Source: JBKDZR01 sp047971485 (GTDB taxonomy: Bacteria; Pseudomonadota; Alphaproteobacteria; Rhodobacterales; Rhodobacteraceae). From it: 55,878 nt of DNA. Location: contig JBKDZR010000030.1 of assembly GCA_047971485.1 (NCBI GenBank), positions 1 to 55,878 on the forward strand. Direction: 5' to 3'. Under the pieces are notes generated by a model that was not told where the DNA came from, made no database searches, and worked only from the letters and a program-made list of their open reading frames with translations. How positions within the stretch are numbered: the first letter of the stretch is position 1; each line of letters begins with the position of its first letter. Of the stretch, positions 52,955 through 55,878 are shown piece after piece. The position numbers and the translations under genes are program-made.

Positions 52955-53851
52955 CTAACGGCCCCGCCGGATCTGATCGCGCCACAGGGTAAACAGCCCG
53001 GCAGCAAGGACCACCGCACCGCCCACGACAATGTTCCAGTACAGGGTCTCGCCGAACACAAAGACGCCAATGATGCAGACAAACACCAGATGCAGATAGG
53101 CGAAGGGCTGAACCGCGCTGACCTCGGCGACCTCATAGCACTTGATCAGCACGAAATGCCCCAGGGACCCGGACAGGCACAGCAGCGCCAGCCAGCCCCA
53201 GTCCTTCACCGCCACCGGTTCCCAGAACCAGGCGCCAATCACACTCATGGCGACAGCGCCGGTCACCCCGGTCCAGAAAAAGCTGGTCTCCGTGCTGTCC
53301 TTTTCCGAGGCCAGCCGGGTCAGCAGCCCATACAGCGCAAAAAGAAAAGCCGCCGCCAGCGGGATCAGCGATGTCATCCCGATCACACCGGCCCCGGGGT
53401 TCAGCGCGATCAGCACGCCGACAAACCCTACCGCAATGGCCAGCCAGCGCCACAGGCCAACCTTTTCGCCAAGAACCGGGCCAGACAGCGCGGCAATGAT
53501 CAGCGGATTGCAGATGAACACCGCATGGGTCCCCACCAGACCCAGCGTCAGGAACCCCAGAACGATCACGCAGATCTCCAGGGCCAGCAGCAGGCCACGG
53601 ACGATCTGCAGGATGGGCTGCCGTGTGGCGATGGTCGCCCGCAGCCCGTCCGCGCTGCGCGCCGCAATCGCGGTGACGAACACCGCGAAAAACCAGTAGC
53701 GGATCATCACGATCATCAGCACGTTGTATTCGGCGCTCAGGTAGCGGGACAGCCCGTCCTGGACCGAGAACATCACCGTCGTCAGCATCATCAACGCGAT
53801 GCCAAGCATGTTGTTGGGCGCGGCGCGCTGATAGCCGATTTCACCGCTCAT
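52955..53851 (-). CDS. EamA/DMT-family transporter
   Basis: A 298-residue protein with ten hydrophobic helices in two EamA repeats (about 10-145 and 155-290), typical of drug/metabolite transporters. The motif stretches MMLTTVMFSVQDGLSRYLSA and the second-repeat AVQPFAYLHLVFVCIIG fit the family. It exports a metabolite or amino acid; the substrate cannot be inferred. It overlaps the mnmD-like gene by four bases (53848-53851), so the two are co-translated, although no functional link is known. Confidence 0.92.
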   Translation of the reverse strand: MSGEIGYQRAAPNNMLGIALMMLTTVMFSVQDGLSRYLSAEYNVLMIVMIRYWFFAVFVTAIAARSADGLRATIATRQPILQIVRGLLLALEICVIVLGFLTLGLVGTHAVFICNPLIIAALSGPVLGEKVGLWRWLAIAVGFVGVLIALNPGAGVIGMTSLIPLAAAFLFALYGLLTRLASEKDSTETSFFWTGVTGAVAMSVIGAWFWEPVAVKDWGWLALLCLSGSLGHFVLIKCYEVAEVSAVQPFAYLHLVFVCIIGVFVFGETLYWNIVVGGAVVLAAGLFTLWRDQIRRGR

Positions 53852-54522
53852 GGGCGCAGCGTGCCGATGGTCATATGGCGTTTGCGCCCGAACCCGGGCA
53901 CGCGGCTGACGTCAAAGCCAGCCTCGTCCAACCCGCGGCGAACCTGGCCGGCGGCGGTATAGGTGGCGCAGGTCCCCCCGGGCCGGGTATGGCGGGCCAG
54001 TTCCACCATCAGATCGGCTTCCCAAAGCTCGGGGTTGCGGGCCGGGGCAAAGCCGTCCAGGAACCAGGCATCGGCCTGTCCGTCCCAATCGGGCAGTTCC
54101 TGGCGGGCGTCACCAAGGATCACGGTAACAGAGCACTCCTCGGTCTCGAACCGGGTCCGGCCCTTGCGCCAGGCGTGGATCAGGGGGGCGGCAATCTCGG
54201 CTGTTTCGGGAAAGGCCGCAAGGGCCGTTTCCATCTCAGAGACGCTCAGCGGATAGGCCTCGAAGCTGGTGAAGCGCAGCTTGCCACCAGGGCGGGCCTG
54301 CCGCCAGGCCAGCAACGTCGCCAACAGGTTCAGCCCGGTGCCAAAGCCCAGTTCGGCAATGTGAAAGCCCGGCACGAAGCGTTCGGGCAGACGATTACCG
54401 GACAGGAAAACATGGCGACTTTCCTCCAGCCCATTGTCGAAGGAATAGAACGGGTCGGCAAACCGGCGCGAGACCGGGACATGGCCGTCTTTCCACTCGA
54501 TTTCGGCGTCGTACTCTGTCAT
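53848..54522 (-). CDS. mnmD: tRNA U34 methyltransferase MnmD (MnmC N-terminal domain)
   Basis: A 224-residue methyltransferase equal to the first domain of MnmC. It has ADPFYSFDNGLEESRHVFL at the N-terminus, SAM motif AELGFGTGLNLLATLLAW and the family signature DAWFLDGFAPARNPELW. It methylates nm5s2U to mnm5s2U in the wobble position of certain tRNAs. I chose the ATG at 54522 (MTEYDAEIEW), as the upstream extension lacks similarity. The matching oxidase domain is encoded separately and divergently at 54606, 83 bases away, so the MnmC function appears split into two proteins here. Confidence 0.9.
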   Translation of the reverse strand: MTEYDAEIEWKDGHVPVSRRFADPFYSFDNGLEESRHVFLSGNRLPERFVPGFHIAELGFGTGLNLLATLLAWRQARPGGKLRFTSFEAYPLSVSEMETALAAFPETAEIAAPLIHAWRKGRTRFETEECSVTVILGDARQELPDWDGQADAWFLDGFAPARNPELWEADLMVELARHTRPGGTCATYTAAGQVRRGLDEAGFDVSRVPGFGRKRHMTIGTLRP

Positions 54523-54605
54523 GTGTGCCCTTCCGATGGAACAGGCTACAGCCTTGCAGAAGGCACCGCAACGGGTCTTTGCCGCGCTGCGGCAGGGAGA
54601 GTCAG

Positions 54606-55643
54606 ATGGATGCCACGATTTTCGGGGCCGGGATCTTCGGGCTGACGGTGGCACTGGCACTGGCACGACGGGGGCTGCGGGTACGTGTCATTGATCCCGG
54701 TGGGGTTGCAGCCGGGGCCAGCGGTGGCATCGTCGGCGCCCTGGCCCCCCATGTGCCGGAACGCTGGAACGCGAAGAAGGCCATGCAATTCGAGGCACTG
54801 ATGGCCGCCCCGGCCTATTGGGCGGGGGTCGAGGCCCTGTCGGGCCAGCGCACCGGCTTCGCCCGGCTGGGCCGCTTGCAGCCCATCGCCGATGCCGCAG
54901 CGCTGGACCGGGCAGAGGCCCGGGCAGCCGAGGCAGCGGTGCTGTGGCAGGGGCAGGCGGGCTGGACGGTCATTCGCGCCGATGAGGCCGGGGATTTCGC
55001 GCCCCTGACCCCCACGGGCATCCTGATCCATGACACCCTGACTGCGCGCCTGCATCCGCGTCGCGCCTGTCAGGCCCTGGCGGCGGCACTGACCACGCTT
55101 GGGGGCGAGGTGGTCGCGCAAGCGCCCATCACGGCAGGGCCGGTGATCCACGCGACGGGCTGGCAGGGGCTGGCAACATTGGCCGCGGATCTGGAACGAC
55201 CGGTCGGCGTGGGCGTCAAGGGACAGGCGGTGCTGATGCGCCACAACGCGGGACGGGCACCGCAGCTGTTCGCCGATGGCCTGCATATCGTGCCCCATGA
55301 CGATGGCACCGTCGCCATCGGATCAACAACCGAACGTGACTTCGACGACCCCCATAGGACCGATGATCAGACCGAGGCGCTGGTCGCCCGCGCACGGGCC
55401 CTCTGCCCGCCCCTGGCCGATGCGCCGGTGATCGCCCGCTGGGCCGGTGTGCGCCCACGCGCCCGGACCCGCGCACCGATGATCGGGCCCTGGCCGAGGC
55501 GGGCGGGGCATTACGTGTCCAATGGCGGCTTCAAGATCGGGCTGGCCATGGCACCGATGGCCGCAGACATGCTGGCCGACCTGATCGTGGATGGAACCGA
55601 CCGGATCCCGAAGGAATTTCGGGTCGAAGCCAGCATGGAATAG
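54606..55643 (+). CDS. FAD-dependent oxidoreductase, DAO family (MnmC oxidase-domain-like)
   Basis: A 345-residue flavoprotein of the D-amino-acid/glycine-oxidase fold. The FAD motif IFGAGIFGLTVALALARRG is at the N-terminus, followed by GGVAAGASGGIVGALAPHVP, which resembles the MnmC oxidase domain, and a C-terminal WAGVRPRARTRAPMIGP. Because it is divergent from mnmD, the likely role is the FAD-dependent conversion of cmnm5s2U to nm5s2U in tRNA; a free amino-acid oxidase role remains possible. The ATG at 54606 is preceded by AGGGAGAG. Stop codon TAG. Confidence 0.82.
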   Translation: MDATIFGAGIFGLTVALALARRGLRVRVIDPGGVAAGASGGIVGALAPHVPERWNAKKAMQFEALMAAPAYWAGVEALSGQRTGFARLGRLQPIADAAALDRAEARAAEAAVLWQGQAGWTVIRADEAGDFAPLTPTGILIHDTLTARLHPRRACQALAAALTTLGGEVVAQAPITAGPVIHATGWQGLATLAADLERPVGVGVKGQAVLMRHNAGRAPQLFADGLHIVPHDDGTVAIGSTTERDFDDPHRTDDQTEALVARARALCPPLADAPVIARWAGVRPRARTRAPMIGPWPRRAGHYVSNGGFKIGLAMAPMAADMLADLIVDGTDRIPKEFRVEASME

Positions 55644-55714
55644 CCCCAGCACCGGATCAAGAACTGGCATGCGCCCCCCTGCACAACCCGCTTTATGACG
55701 GCCTGGGCCAAGAT

Positions 55715-55743
55715 CGACTCATCCCCGCGTGTGCGGGGAACAC
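55715..55743 (-). CRISPR. Single type I-E-like CRISPR repeat, probable terminal repeat of an array
   Basis: The 29 bases contain the palindromic core CCCCGCGTGTGCGGGG flanked as in type I-E (Cas-E) repeats: read leftward it begins GTGTTCCCCGC and ends GGGGATGAGTCG, where the usual end is GATGAACCG. Divergence confined to that 3' end is normal for the leader-distal repeat. The array would thus be read leftward with its leader right of the window. Only 21 bases of possible spacer (55744-55764) remain before IS-like sequence. With one repeat visible this is a strong resemblance, not proof. Confidence 0.5.
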
Positions 55744-55764
55744 TCTTTCTGCAAGCACCAGAGT

Positions 55765-55878
55765 TGGTCGCGGAAATTCGGACCAGTGTTTAAGGTGGGT
55801 CGCCTGATGAGAAAGACGATCTGCAATGACGAAGAGAAAGAACCATTCGCCGGAGTTCAAAGCCAAGGTGGCGCTTGA
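55765..55878 (+). mobile_element. Left end of an IS3-family-like element (partial)
   Basis: From about 55765 the sequence TGGTCGCGGAAATTCGGACC begins with the TG typical of IS3-family ends, and a transposase OrfA start follows 60 bases later. The window stops inside the element. It lies 21 bases from the CRISPR-like repeat, so it seems inserted in the adjacent spacer. The exact left boundary is estimated. Confidence 0.6.
55826..55878 (+). CDS. IS3-family transposase OrfA, N-terminal fragment
   Basis: The first 17 codons read MTKRKNHSPEFKAKVAL, the start of the HTH_Tnp_1-type OrfA of IS3-family elements (HSPEFKAKVALEA is widely conserved). The frame runs off the window end. It encodes the DNA-binding part of the transposase, normally joined to OrfB by a programmed shift. 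Confidence 0.8.
   Translation, partial: MTKRKNHSPEFKAKVAL

Overview
This is a GC-rich stretch of bacterial chromosome, most probably from an alphaproteobacterium of the Rhodobacteraceae (Roseobacter/Paracoccus type). The assignment is an inference from gene content: a VPLPA-type C-terminal sorting signal, a 59-residue NDUFS6-like zinc-finger protein, the gene neighbourhoods pip/ubiG/nitrilase/grxC and PIMT/tolC/HIT, and TRAP plus CUT1-type ABC transporters. No rRNA is present. The only tRNA seen is tRNA-Cys(GCA).

Layout. (1) 1-9.6 kb: accessory catabolic genes (carboxymuconolactone decarboxylase-like protein, metal-dependent amidohydrolase, ThDP enzyme), a secreted VPLPA-CTERM protein with its own AT-rich promoter region, two TRAP transporter membrane subunits without a binding protein, a formylglycine-type sulfatase and a siderophore-interacting flavoprotein. 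(2) 9.6-15.2 kb: a dispersed repeat, a frameshifted class III cyclase/ATPase/TPR signalling protein, a flavin oxidoreductase and a decayed gene that resembles toxin-activating acyltransferases. (3) 15.3-21.2 kb: a tight four-gene operon of a FabI-like reductase, a DUF3141/PhaC-like protein, a MaoC-Pta fusion and acetate kinase. (4) 21.2-38.6 kb: a large catabolic locus. Twelve minus-strand genes run from a sugar-type ABC transporter through a HisD-like dehydrogenase, SDR, LacI regulator, double-SnoaL protein, bicupin, MetE-like protein, alpha/beta hydrolase and RraA-like protein to an amidase. A second HisD-like gene and two more double-SnoaL genes flank it on the plus strand. Four copies of a LacI-style operator motif (TGAATRCGMTTGCAW) sit in front of the flanking genes and the transporter, tying the locus together. 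(5) 38.7-40.0 kb: decayed DNA (a PLD pseudogene and an integrase C-terminus that has lost a catalytic Arg) against tRNA-Cys, the usual edge of an integrated island. (6) 40-55.6 kb: mostly core genes (PIMT, TolC, HIT, ABC ATPase, zinc finger, proline iminopeptidase, UbiG, nitrilase-family hydrolase, glutaredoxin, lytic transglycosylase, EamA transporter, a split MnmC pair), interrupted by a 572-bp element with 18-bp terminal inverted repeats and by a LysR/gallate-dioxygenase pair. (7) The right edge holds one type I-E-like CRISPR repeat and the start of an IS3-like element that appears to cut the neighbouring spacer.

The most interesting items are the LacI-controlled catabolic locus with three double-SnoaL proteins, the FabI/DUF3141/MaoC-Pta/AckA operon, and the CRISPR edge. 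Functional statements rest on motif recognition by eye; no database search was run.
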